Notes under the pieces: generated by a model
What the model was told of the DNA's origin: nothing
The model's database searches: none
What the model saw: only the letters and a program-made list of their open reading frames with translations
Part shown: piece by piece, positions 1-11,290 of the stretch
Position numbering within the stretch: position 1 is the first letter of the stretch
Layout of the letters: each line of letters begins with the position of its first letter
NCBI GenBank assembly: GCA_964030475.1
Contig: CAXIPT010000002.1
Coordinates: 13,149,267-13,213,266 of the forward strand
Direction of reading: 5' to 3'
Source: Tethya wilhelma
Lineage: Eukaryota > Porifera > Demospongiae > Tethyida > Tethyidae
Length of the DNA: 64,000 bases
Program-made: the position numbers and the translations under genes

Positions 1-3000
1 AGAGTTCTCCAGAAGTATTAGAGATACTATTATAGGTGATTGTCACACTACATTGAGTGTCAGTATCAAATGGCGATAATACAGCCATTGCTCCTAGTGA
101 GCAGTTTATTTGGTCAGGTGAAGATGAAGTGACGTTACATGAGGTATCACATACAGTCACAGATATAGAGTTGTACAATTCGTTAGCATCCGCAGTAGTA
201 GAGGGGATGTCGGGGAACCCTCGCCCAGTCAGTGTGAGCGTGATTCCACCTCCATAACCCCCAGATGGAGGGGTAACGCTATCAATACTTATAGGATATG
301 ATAAGATACTCTCTCCAGTAGCTTGAGCAATTCCCAATCCTTCTACTAAGACAACCACACTATAAGAACCAGCTGGTTTTTGTGGTACTTGACAGACTAT
401 CTCACTATTGGACACCAACGAAGGAACGCAATCGTCCGCTGTAGTAGATGTATTGAAACTAGTCCCAATTGGTACGACCCGCACTTGAATATTATCAGAA
501 TCATTGCCAAATCTACTGCCTTGAATGGTGATCTCATCCCCAGCACTAACAGATATAGCACTAAGACTTGTGACAGTCGGAGTGGATTCAGGAGAGAATG
601 TATAACGCAGTGAGGTTGAGACTGGGTACCCATTGACAGTTACACTCAAAGTAACACTGCCAGTTGGATTGGTGTTGGCACTCGAAATGCATTGGATCTC
701 GGAGAGAGTGGACGAGACAATTCTACAAACGGTGCTACCCAACGAAACACTGAGTCGACTGGCAATGTGACTGAATCCACTCCCTGATATTGTGAGAAGA
801 GTGCCTCCAACCATGCTGCCTGTAGTAGGTGAAATATCATGTGCTGTTGCAGTTAGAAAAACTTTTGGATAAGGAGACTCAAAGTTTGCCGAATATGATG
901 AATTACGTATGTCGCCAGGAGATAAGATTGTAGGAGAAACAGAAGCATAGCCCTTGCCATCGACGTGGACATCCACGTGATAGTAATTGGACTCATAGTC
1001 CATTAGAACACATACCAACTCATCTTCTGTTTCTGAAGCATTGGACACAACCACATCATCACACGGAGCTTTATCGATCCATACAGTCACAGAGCTCACA
1101 CTGCTACCAGCCTGTGTACCAGGTGGAACCAGTCCCTGACCACGGATGGTGATATTGACCCCAGCTGAAGTTTCAGTTGGCTGTAATTGAAAATAATGGA
1201 GTCATAATGCTACTGAAGTGTACACTTTTTACAAAATGCATTTGGGAAAAATTATTTTAGTTGTATGTATAATAGCTTACTGTGATACTGAAGAGCTGTG
1301 GTGTAGCAATGATACTATAGGCAAATGAGCAGTTTTCAGAGTCACTACATACAGCTTGGATGGGGTTTGATATCACAGGGAGACCATCGTTAGGTAGCAC
1401 TATGACCTATGAAATGGAATGTTGAGTCGCACAGTATACATGTTGTGTGCATATGTGCATAACAGAATAATAGACTTGTATACACATAATGGATTAGTTA
1501 GAAAGCTAACCTTGATTTTCATTCCTGCATCACAATGTCCAGCTACTGAACAGATAAAGTAGTAGGTTCCTGGTACCAAACCATCAATGATGACACTATT
1601 ATCAACACTGGACTCTCCCCACACATACAGTGAGTTAGCAGCTAGATTACAGCTGGAATATACATTCTCTGTTACCTTTTCAAAATGAATAAATGGTTTA
1701 TAGAAATAGCCTTTGAAATTCTTGAATTTATTAAAATTTAATGTACAAATTTTCCACACTGACTTGATGGAGTGAATGGAACCCTTCCCATGTAAACTGC
1801 AGCTGTTCTCCATCAACAATGGTGAGGTCATCATAATACTGGATACGCCAGTCAATGGTGTGTACTACAGGTGACTGAAATAGAACAATACACACTATGA
1901 TGAGCATGCAATGCAAACATTGTTTTTGATGCCTAAAGCCATTTAAGACAATATACACTATTGTTCTAACTCACACCCTCTATTATCATTACACACATGT
2001 TTTATGTCTAGTGTCTGTATGTAAATCAAGTTGTTAATCCTGTATATATCATACTGGTCAAACAAGTTCTTGGGTGTGAGGTATAAAAGCAAGTCTTATA
2101 GTGCAGTTGTATATGTACGCATGTATCTAACTGTGCTCTCATGCTGCAAGAAAAACAATTTGTCTCAGAGCATGTATAAGAGGCCATGCTTGCCATTTAT
2201 TGTGACACATCAGTAACTCAGTTCACTTGACCTTACAGACATACATATCCACTTATTATTATACCTGAGAATCATCTGAAGTGGACAGAGTGGTATTTGT
2301 GTTTGATACAACAGTGACAGTTAGACTCATTCCTCTTTGACAGTGTCCAGGAACAGAGCAGACAAAATGGTGCCTTCCCAAAGAGAGGTCAGTGACAGAC
2401 ACTTCTCCACTCAAAGTAAACTCACTCTGCCATTCTTTCACAATCTATATACAGTCAATATAATGATACAAGTAATAATAAAGCTCATAAAAAAATAAGC
2501 ATTGTATATTAATAATTGATCAATATTGCATGGGCAGTGTTACACAACGAGGAAATTAAAAAAGCATTAATTATTCATCCCACTCGTTGTCATAATCTGT
2601 ACATGCTGAATTCCTGGTAATCAGTTAGATAAGCAGTGAAGCAAAGTAGAGCAGGTAAGATTAGATTGCTGGTCATGCAAGACTTAGGCATAAAAGTGAA
2701 GTAGTCGTGTGCCAAATTGAGACATGTCTTGTTCCAATACTGCATGCCCATTCCTACACTGTGTTTATATAAAATTTTTTATTCATTTTTTTCAAAACTA
2801 TAGTGTGGAGACTCTCAAAGACTGTTTAGTCCCTACAAAGTAGCAGCTACATGACATTGCACTCTTACGCTAGAGTAAACTAATGTGGATGTGCATTAAA
2901 TGCCACATGGAGAGATGATGACCTTTGAATTCTATCTACAAGAAGATGGCTACATAATTATGCATTAAGGTACATGAATAATTTATATTAAAGTTTCATA

Positions 3001-6000
3001 GCTTTCTAGTTTTGGGTCTATTTCAGAAGAAAACGAGTATCAAGGAACGTAGTTCCTGTGAAAAAAACTTACTGGGTGTAGTCAAAAGTTGGCTCAACAC
3101 TATCTGGTTCTCTGGAAACTGTTTTCAAGTAAGTCAGTTAGTACATAAGCATGCATGTTTGAACAAAAAATGGTACTATTGTGGCTTCTCACAAGTGCTC
3201 TCTACGAGTGCTCTGAGAAGTTTCTGTCAGCATTAGGCCTGGCATGCAGTTGGTAATCTGTCATAAAAAGCCTCTGGGCAACTTTGAAGACTTTGCTTTG
3301 CTAGATTTTTATGGTGATAAACATTTGTCTGGTGTTAATGGGATAGTTGGCCCATTCCTACTATACGTTATAGTGTACATATGATAGGTGAGATTGCTTG
3401 TTACATTCATCATTAATTTTTTGCATATATTTTTGAGTCATTTAAGCTATTTACCATGGATTTGGTTGTCTCATAGTCTTGTGCCTAGATCCATGCAATC
3501 CCTCTCCCAAGGAATTAAAAAATGGATCTGCCACGCTTCTGTCATTATAGCTTTAACAGGAAATATATCACAGTCCATTTTAAATTTCTTTTCAATAGCC
3601 TCACTCTAGTAAAGTGTTCAAAGGAGTGTTAAGATTTTGCTGACTTAGCTAGTAAGCTGATCATACTGGTTTCATTTTCATGTGAAAGTTTCATGGACAA
3701 TGTATACAAGCAGCTGCTGCGTACTCCAAACATGGAATCATTGTATGGGTGTATGCATGGGCAGAGTCTGCATGCATGGCACATGATAAAAGTTTGTAGG
3801 CTGATGAAACCAAATTTTTGGCCATAATTATTCTATCATCAGCCTACTACGTACCTTTAATCATGTGCCATGCATGCAGACTCTGCCCATACATACATGA
3901 AGCTCCTTAGCTGGAGTAATCTTTCTTACTTCAGCTAAGGAGCGTCACATAGATGGAATGCAAGCTAAGACTTAATTGATCTGTTTGAATTACAAACTCT
4001 TCAAGAGAGGAGATTTGATCTGAAGTTTGAGATTATTCATGGGCTGTGTTATCTTCCTGATACCGAGTCAGTATTGATTCCCAGGAATTACTGGTGGTTT
4101 GCATTAGTGCATAAATTTTATAGAAAAAAAAAGGATTCCAATGAGCATTGTCTATACAGCTATACCTGTCCCAGTGATCCATAACTGTCTCCCACAAATC
4201 TACAATCATTGGGTCTCTGGACACTCGAGGCCATCTCAATGACATTGTGCACCACTGGTCCACTCCAAGAGAACAGTAGTCCAGTACCCTCTGTTATAGT
4301 CACATCATCGTATTCTCTAATGTGCCAATCAATGACCTCAATGCCCCCAACATCAGCCTAGGCAAAAAAGGTGATATATTATTATTAACACGACAATGGT
4401 ATCAAGGAAACAATATAAACATACTCTTAGTTTTCTCCCATTAAGGCATCCACCCACGACAGAATCAATAAAATAGTATGTTCTCCCTCTATCTAATGAC
4501 ACAGTTGTGACTCCTCCTCTCTGATTGGATCCCCATTGTCGGATGAAGGGTGCTTCCAAATCACAAGACTCATACACAGAATGAGTTACCTGGCGAACAC
4601 CACTGAGCCTGCATATCCAAGACAACAAACAAAACCAAGTGTGTGCCATGAGAGTAACAGCTAGTATAGACTTATAACATACCCTGTCCATTCAAACTTG
4701 AACACTGAGGGTTGGTCCAACATGTACACTCCATCTTGAATCATATCCCAATCAACAACAGTCTCCTGAGCTATCTCACCGGTATCATGGGAATAGAGGA
4801 CATTTGGAGCCACTCCAGAGCCTACTCCATCCACCCCATCCACAGTCACCCAGATGGGTTGGCTCTCACTAGTTCCATAGAAGATACGGCCATGAATCTG
4901 TTTGGTGTCTAGAGGTGAGCTATAGAATGCCACTTCATCAATGTAGAATGTAGTACCTATGAAAAGAACTTACTTTGTGCTGTCAAAGTTGGCTCAACAC
5001 ATTCTGGTTCTCTGGAAATGCTTTTCAAGTAAGTCAGTTAGGAAGTACGTACGTACGTACATACGTAAGTACGTACGTAAGTAAGTTAGAAGAACAAAAA
5101 TGGCACTATGGTGGCTTCCCCCTAGCGCTCTCTACGAGTGCTGAGGAAACTTTTTGCGAGTTTCAAGACTTGTAAGCAGTTGGTAATCTGTTAGTGAGAG
5201 CCTCTGAGCAACTCTGAAAGATTGATTTTGTTTGACTAGATTTTTATGGTGACCAACATTTTGTATTGTGTCTATGGGACAGCCGGCTTATTCCTACTAT
5301 ACGTACTACCGTACGTATGATACGTACATATGATAGGTGAGATTGCTTGTTACATTTATCATTAATTTTTTTTGTATATTTTTGAGTCATTTAAGCTATT
5401 TACCATAGATTTGGTTGTCTCATAGTCTTGTGCCTAGACCCATACAATCCCTCTCCCAAGGAATTAAAAAATGGGTCTGCCACACTTTCGTCATTATAGC
5501 TTTAACAGGAAATATGTCACAGTCCATTTTTCTTTTCAATAGCCTCACTCTAGTAAAGTATTCAAAGGAGTGTTAAGATTTTGCTGACTTAGCTAGTTAG
5601 CTGATCATACTGGTTTCATTTTCATGTGAAAGTTTCATGGACAATGTATACAAGCAGCTGCCACGTACTCCAAATATAGAATCATTGTATGGGTGTATGC
5701 ATGGGCAGAGTCTGCATGCATGGCACATGATAAAAGTTAGTAGGCTTTAATGATGATAGAATAATTATGGCCGGTTTTTAAATAAAACCGGTATCATGTG
5801 ACTATTAAATCTTACTAGCAATTCCAGCTATGGAGCTTCGCATAGATGGAATGCAAGCTAAGACTTAATTGATCTGTTTGAATTACAAACTCTTCAAGAG
5901 AGGAGATTTGATCTGCAGTTTGAGATTATTCATGGGCTGTGTTATCTTCCTGATATTGATTCCCAGGAATTACTGGTGGTTTGCATTAGTGTTTAAATTT

Positions 6001-9000
6001 TATAGGAAAAAGAAAAAAGGATTCCAATGAGCACTGTCTATACAGCTATACCTGTCCCAGTGATCCATAACTGTCTCCCACAAATCTACAATCATTGGGT
6101 CTCTGGACACTCGAGGCCATCTCAATGACATTGTGTACCACTGGTCCACTCCAAGAGAATAGCAGTCCAGTACCCTCTGTTATAGTCACGTCATCGTATT
6201 CTCTAATGCGCCAATCAACGACCTCGATGCCCCCAACATCAGCCTATGTAAAAAAGAGGTAATAATAATAATTTTATTATAATAAATAATATAAACATAC
6301 TCTTAGTTTTCTCCCATTAAGGCATCCACCCACGACAGAATCAATAAAATAGTATGTTCTCCCTCTATCTAGTGACACAGTTGTGACTCCTCCTCTCTGA
6401 TTGGATCCCCATTGTCGAATAAAGGGTGCTTCCAAATCACAAGACTCATACACAGAATGAGTTACCTGGCGAACACCACTGAGCCTGCATATCCAAGACA
6501 ACAAACAAAACCAAGTGTGTGCCATGAGAGTAACAGCTAGTATAGACTTATAACATACCCTGTCCATTCAAACTTGAACACTGAGGGTTGGTCCAACATG
6601 TACACTCCATCTTGAATCATATCCCAATCAACAACAGTCTCCTGAGCTATCTCACTGGTATCATGGGAATATAGTACATTTGGAGCCACTCCAGAGCCTA
6701 CTCCATCCACCCCATCCACAGTCACCCAGATGGGTTGGCTCTCACTAGTTCCATAGAAGATACGACCATGAATCTGCTCGGTGTCTAGAGGTGAGCTATA
6801 GAATGCCACTTCATCAATGTAGCCTACGAAGGGAGTGAGTAAGGTTGGACCACGTCCCAGTCTACTTGCTCCTCCAATTTGAATAGGGGTCCCGGGTGAG
6901 CGAAGGTACGTGGATGAGCCATTCACCTCAACTCCACTCACTGAAAGGGACTGTACACCACTACACAGGCTCAATGCTGTACAGTTGTCAGACGTCCAGC
7001 TATATCGCAGCTCATCATTTTCTGCACTCCAACCAAATGCTACATGTTGCCAAGATGTCCAGTTGACAGTTTCGACACTGCTCAGTACATGCCATACTCC
7101 TGGTGGCAAGGTACTTCCTGTTGGAACGATACGGTATCCACTGCACTGCTGTGGACATATAGAAGTGTTTGTTACAATAGGACACTCCATGGATGTCCCT
7201 AGGTCGAAGTCTTGAGGATTTCCAGTAGCTAGCCAAAATTCCATCTCATTACAAGGGTTCATGATCAAGAAAAAGCCTTTAGCTATGCCATTTTGAAATG
7301 TAGATGAGTTGACAATGATTTGGTAGGTTGGTGAGAGTGTGTTAATTTTGATCCAAAGGTCCATACCGAAACCAGCAGGGTTTGTAAGTTCATCAAGACC
7401 TGGCACTACAATGTACGAATCTTCAGATTCAAACAAAACAGCTTGATCCGTGACATTATTTCCAGAGATTCCAGTTTGTCGATTTGTTACGGTGCCTTCA
7501 ATGCTGGCATTTGCTCTGATACTCAGTGATCCTCTACTTCTGAAGAACAGTCCTCCATCAGTGTTCAAATATGAGCCATTGCTTCTGTAGTAATCAGTTT
7601 GAAGGCTCCAATAGGCAAGAGGCTGATCTCTCATAACTAAAGATGAATAGCCATCATCATTAGCTGGTTGTGTAGCACATATAATTCTACTTTGGTTATC
7701 AATAGCTTGTACTGGACATGGAGTATTTCCAACCATCACTTGAGTTCTGGTGATGTCCGATGAAGATAGTCCAGTGGTTGGGATTTCAAGGGAAACCCCA
7801 CCTCTGAGGGAGCCAACACTAGGGTTCAGAGGGGTCTCAACTCTAGGTTGGATCACAATTGTGGTGCTATCAAGACTAGCATATGCCCACCCTCTTCCAG
7901 CAACATATAAGCTAGTTCTGTATCTACCAGGTTGAAGGTTTGGTATTGTACACTGAACAGTGCTTGAGGAATAGTTTGCTACTGTAGCGGTACTGGAGTA
8001 ATCTGGTGTGAGTTGAGAGGTTGAGAGAAGAGCTGGGTTTGCTGAAGTGCAGGTCATTTCAGTGAGTCCACCAAAAGTCAAAATATTATCACTAGATGAT
8101 TCCGATATTCCATGTAATTCCAGAGTGATTCTATCCCCAGGTGTAGCTGATTGGGTAATGCTTTGTATTACAGGGGTTGACTGAACTGAGTAGGTATAGT
8201 TCTGAAGTGTAGACAATGGATCATCACCACATGCTATTGTGAAGCTGGACAAATCAAGAGCTATCCCATTGATAGACACTGACAATTCAGCAGAAACATC
8301 CTGTAAAGCTCGAACTGTAATACTACCATTAAAACCTACACACCAGAACAGAATAATAATATAAATTAAAAAATAGACAAAATTGCACCAAATTTAGCTC
8401 ACCAATATGCCCATAGCTTTCTGCAATGTAGTAGTAGGTGCCAGGTGTTGTAAAAGTGTGGCTAAAGCTTCCAGTAACATTGGAAGGAGATTGAAATCCA
8501 ACGCCATTGTAGCGAGTATCTCCTCGACGATTTACTTGAGCCACATTCCGTCGAGCTGCAAATGATGAACCAGTCCATGACCACTGAACAGAATCACCCA
8601 CAAAGACAGAGAGACTGTCTGGATTCCATCTGTAGCCCAATCCATATTCTTCATGCTCACTGTAGATAAAAATACAGTCCCACTGAGGAATGTTTGCTCT
8701 GAATCTGGTAGTCAAGCATTAAATTAAGTTGAACTTACGCATTGTTGTTGATTCGGTGACTCCTTGAGATTGGTGGAGTTGTACAGATCAGTTGATCATT
8801 AGTAACACTCACAATGGTACAAATCCTATCACCTAATCTGATGTCAACATCACGTAGTTCTTCACCAAAGCCAGTACCATTTATGGCAAGCACCTGGCCA
8901 CCAAACAGTGAGCTACAGTGTGTGTTGAACGACCATGCACGCAAATCAGACACAAAATCAGTGTGAAACGAACACAAATTCCAACTTACCCACTACAGTG

Positions 9001-10829
9001 TGACACACTGTTTATTGACACTCCGTACGTGAACTGAACATTGCCAAAAGCATTCCCCTTGCCACGAACAATGACAGCAACTGTCACAACTCCTTGACGA
9101 TGAGGAGGAGTCATACAGACAATACTAGTGTTGGTTGCCTCAGTGATATTACAAGGTACATCACCAAACTAAAGGAGAAACAGACAGATACTGTGAACAT
9201 TTAAATTAACAAATTGATACACATATTGGAATCAATAATATAGGAGTATAGGAGGGGCTGTTGGCAAGTTCAACAACAGCTCTGGCTACCAACCCATGGG
9301 TAAGCAATTGCATGGAGTCTCACCAGTTTCACAGATATTTATTTTCGATCCTTTTTCTCTTTCAAGCCCTATGAATTTTATCGCATCTGTCGGTCCTTCA
9401 TTAGCTCTAGGCCAAAGTACAGGTCGTTGTTACCACACAACTGTGGTAAACCAACCCAAAGGGGAACTAGTATACAAAACACCTTCAATATGGTATTTGT
9501 CCTTACCGTGACTTGATTGGCTATTGGATCATCTTCAAAACCAGTTCCTGTGATGGTCACTAATTCACCACCTTTAATGCTGCCCTCCATGGGTGTCACA
9601 CTGGTAACAGTAGGGGTCAGTGCATCAGTATAGTTGAAGGCACTCACGATTGAGGCTGTGGCTGTCACTTCACTGCTACCAATACAGTGTATACTGACAG
9701 TAATATCATAGGGTGAACTATTACCAGTGTCTTCTGGTGTGAGGCAAGTTACTGAAGCAGCTGTGTTGGAAGTAATGAGACAAGGATTGCTACCGACAGT
9801 CACTCGGTTTTCCCAACCAGTGTTGCATTGTTGGAGGAGGGTGTCAGACAAGTATGAAGTAGCTAGAGTTTCAGCTGGTGAGGTCTCTTGGTCACTAGTT
9901 TCAGCGATAGTATGAAATCCACTTCCAGAGATCACAATTTCTGTTCCTCCAGCTCGGCTTCCTTCTGAGACACTCACAGAATTCAGAGTGAGGGTGTAGT
10001 TCAGTACAATGCTGTTGGTTTCGGCTATACCAGATGAGCTGGTATGTAAATAGAGGGGCTTAGGTCCAGCAAAACTGTCTTGAAGTGTACAGTCGATGGT
10101 TGTGCTTGAGCTGGCAGTTACCACACACTCAGCGTCGCCAAAGCGAACATAATTCTCATTCAAAATTTGTGAAAACCTAGTTCCTTGTATCTGAATGATA
10201 TCACCATTTGAACCAGTCAAAGGGCTTATTGATGTCACAGTAGGTGTGCCAGAGGGAGCATATCTGAAGCCACAAACATCAACACTATTGTCCAGTGTTT
10301 CGTAAAGTTCAACACCTCCACTACATGCAGCAAGTTGGCCTCTAACAAGAACATGCACCTTTATAGAAGAAAGTAAGAAAACAAAAACATACAGAAATGG
10401 AGGATGAAAAAATTGAATATCAATGAGATAAACCTGGAACAAAAATACCCTTGCCTCCCTCCCCAAAACTATAAATGAAGATCTACCTGTGGTGTAGTCT
10501 CAACAGTCTGTAACATGTGACCAGGTATTGGTCGTAGGAAGAGTCCACCAGTTATTGTCTATAGTGAAAAAAAGTAGTATCAGTGAAAGTGGATAGAATA
10601 AAGTGTTTATGTGGGTGGTTACCTCTATCACTTCAGTCTGAAGTCCATCTCCAGTAAGATTGGAGGCATCGATCTCCACCAGATCAAGATCTCCAGGGTT
10701 CTCTTCAAACTCCACAGTATACCTTCTTCCAGGGCAAAACAGTCCCAGTCTATCTTGAGGAAGAGGTGTACTAATTGGTACAACAGAGACTTCATTCACA
10801 CCACCCAGAGCTTCTAGAGCAGCTTTGAT
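1..10829 (-). CDS. PKHD1L1: PKHD1L1-like (fibrocystin-L) multi-domain ectodomain protein, middle part, 14 exons, partial
   Basis: Large extracellular protein of the fibrocystin-L type. Exons in gene order: 10623-10829, 10487-10558, 9507-10358, 8990-9168, 8739-8912, 8403-8704, 6559-8335, 6301-6484, 6052-6243, 2265-2444, 1764-1874, 1511-1675, 1281-1406 and 1-1180 (continues off the window). All have GT/AG borders and the codon phase carries through every junction. Modules: three IPT/TIG domains in 9507-10358 (signature such as GGELVTITGTGF), more in 6559-8335 and 1-1180; a LamG-like jellyroll in 6559-8335 ending YIDEVAFYSSPL; cupredoxin modules in 8403-8704 and from the 3' end of 6559-8335 to 1511. 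In vertebrate PKHD1L1, TIG repeats also follow the PA14 domain; the first exon here (IKAALEALGG...) resembles the stretch after PA14. The C-terminal half (G8 and parallel beta-helix domains in this family) would lie left of base 1. Confident about class, less about strict orthology. Confidence 0.8.
1511..2444 (-). other. Cupredoxin modules with type-1 copper-site residues (exons 2265-2444, 1764-1874, 1511-1675)
   Basis: Exon 2265-2444 encodes the C-terminal half of a cupredoxin with the loop FVCSVPGHCQRGM. Exons 1764-1874 and 1511-1675 encode a whole module: IDWRIQYYDDLTIVDGEQL, FTWEGFHSLHQV, then FICSVAGHCDAGM. The upstream His (SLHQV) and the Cys, His and Met of the loop are the four positions used by type-1 blue copper proteins. 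Intron 1676-1763 is only 88 bp, and donor choice at 1763 is decided by phase, since the later donor-like GT would lead into a stop. Copper binding is inferred from the residues. Confidence 0.7.
2445..4165. repeat. Intron filled with relics of dispersed repeats
   Basis: Contains a one-armed relic (about 2640-2790) of the foldback element seen whole at 43119-43521, followed to about 3400 by a block that recurs at 43560-44170 and, from about 3040, again at 4960-5400. A separate foldback sits at 3757-3890. No exon is supported here. Confidence 0.6.
3757..3890. repeat. Foldback repeat (hairpin of about 135 bp)
   Basis: The left arm (3757-3806) carries GGGCAGAGTCTGCATGCATG and then GTAGGCTGATGA. 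The right arm (3836-3890) is its imperfect reverse complement, ending CAGACTCTGCCCAT. A single left arm recurs at about 5700-5745 in the duplicated block, so the duplicate lost or never had the right arm. Confidence 0.65.
4166..4956 (-). other. Duplicated exon set: second copies of the cupredoxin exons (4425-4608, 4166-4357) plus a clipped LamG-tail exon (4683-4956)
   Basis: This is the second copy of the exon block at 6052-6830, about 1.9 kb away. Exon 4425-4608 matches 6301-6484 in length and encodes the same peptide. Exon 4166-4357 matches 6052-6243 with mostly silent changes and two replacements (His/Arg and Ile/Val in the WHIREYDD segment). Splice sites are intact. The LamG-tail copy is cut at the duplication breakpoint; a fortuitous acceptor at 4957 would join it, but phase-0 entry from the preceding exon meets a stop. 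In-frame products are therefore 6559-8335 to either pair to 2265-2444, or addition of 4166-4357 alone. Alternative, mutually exclusive use is inference. Confidence 0.65.
6052..6484 (-). other. Cupredoxin exon pair, gene-proximal copy (exons 6301-6484 and 6052-6243)
   Basis: Exon 6301-6484 completes a cupredoxin fold begun at the 3' end of exon 6559-8335 (VFKFEWTG then LSGVRQVTHSVYESC... YYFIDSVVGGCLNGRKLRV). Exon 6052-6243 begins the next one (WRIREYDDVTITEGTGLLF then FSWSGPVVHNV). The first enters in phase 2 and leaves in phase 0; the second is 64 codons in phase 0 throughout. The first module has SVVGGCLNGR where the copper-type modules have SVxGHCxxGM, so it has lost the His and Met copper ligands and is probably structural. 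Confidence 0.75.
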
Positions 10830-11290
10830 CTGTATGCAACATGAAAATAAAATAGTAATAGAGACAAACTTATGGTAACATGTAGGATTTTGTGCAATAC
10901 TGTTACATTGTTTATTTGTCAGCAGGTTCTCTGCCATGCATCCAATAATATTGGAAGTATGCTTCACACGAAGCATTTGCTCCAGGAAAGAAAATGAACT
11001 TCAGGTAAAATTTAAAGGGTCGGGCAAGTATTATGAATCTATTGACCAGCTTCCAACAGTGTACAATAATTATGTCATAATAGCTACTAGCTAGCAAGTA
11101 GTTCAATATATTCCCAGAACTCGATCGATTGTAAACATCCATGTACAATTAAAAATTGCAACACAGACAATGCAATACAAACTGAAGTGTTACTTATAGC
11201 TATATAGAAAATTAATATCAACTCCAAATCAATCAATTGATAAATATTTTACATTGATCACACACACACACAGAAAGCGTATGGTTATAG
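10830..11290. other. Spacer between the PKHD1L1-like block and the first receptor gene
   Basis: AT-rich with a short CA run near 11259. The polypyrimidine acceptor of exon 10623-10829 lies directly upstream of that exon at 10830-10855. An open stretch at 10912-10985 has an acceptor-like edge but no recognisable homology. I see no convincing exon carrying the missing second half of the PA14 domain. Confidence 0.5.

Larger units (their letters stand above)
3000..6830. repeat. Tandem segmental duplication, two units of about 1.9 kb
   Basis: Unit one is about 3040-4943 and unit two about 4957-6826. They share dispersed-repeat sequence at their left parts and coding exons at their right parts, in the same order. 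The offset is about 1876 bp in the exons and about 1950 bp in the non-coding part. The junction is visible at about 4945-4960, where the LamG-tail exon of unit one switches to repeat sequence. Confidence 0.75.

Noticed and set aside
4683..4956. LamG-tail copy as a functional exon
   Set aside because: It has an acceptor-like sequence, but phase-0 entry from the preceding exon gives a stop within about fifteen codons. Kept only as a duplication remnant.
10912..10985. Possible extra exon upstream of 10623-10829 (reading ASCEAYFQYYWMHGREPADK)
   Set aside because: An acceptor-like edge exists, but the frame hits a stop before a usable donor, the phase does not fit, and no PA14 or other homology is visible.
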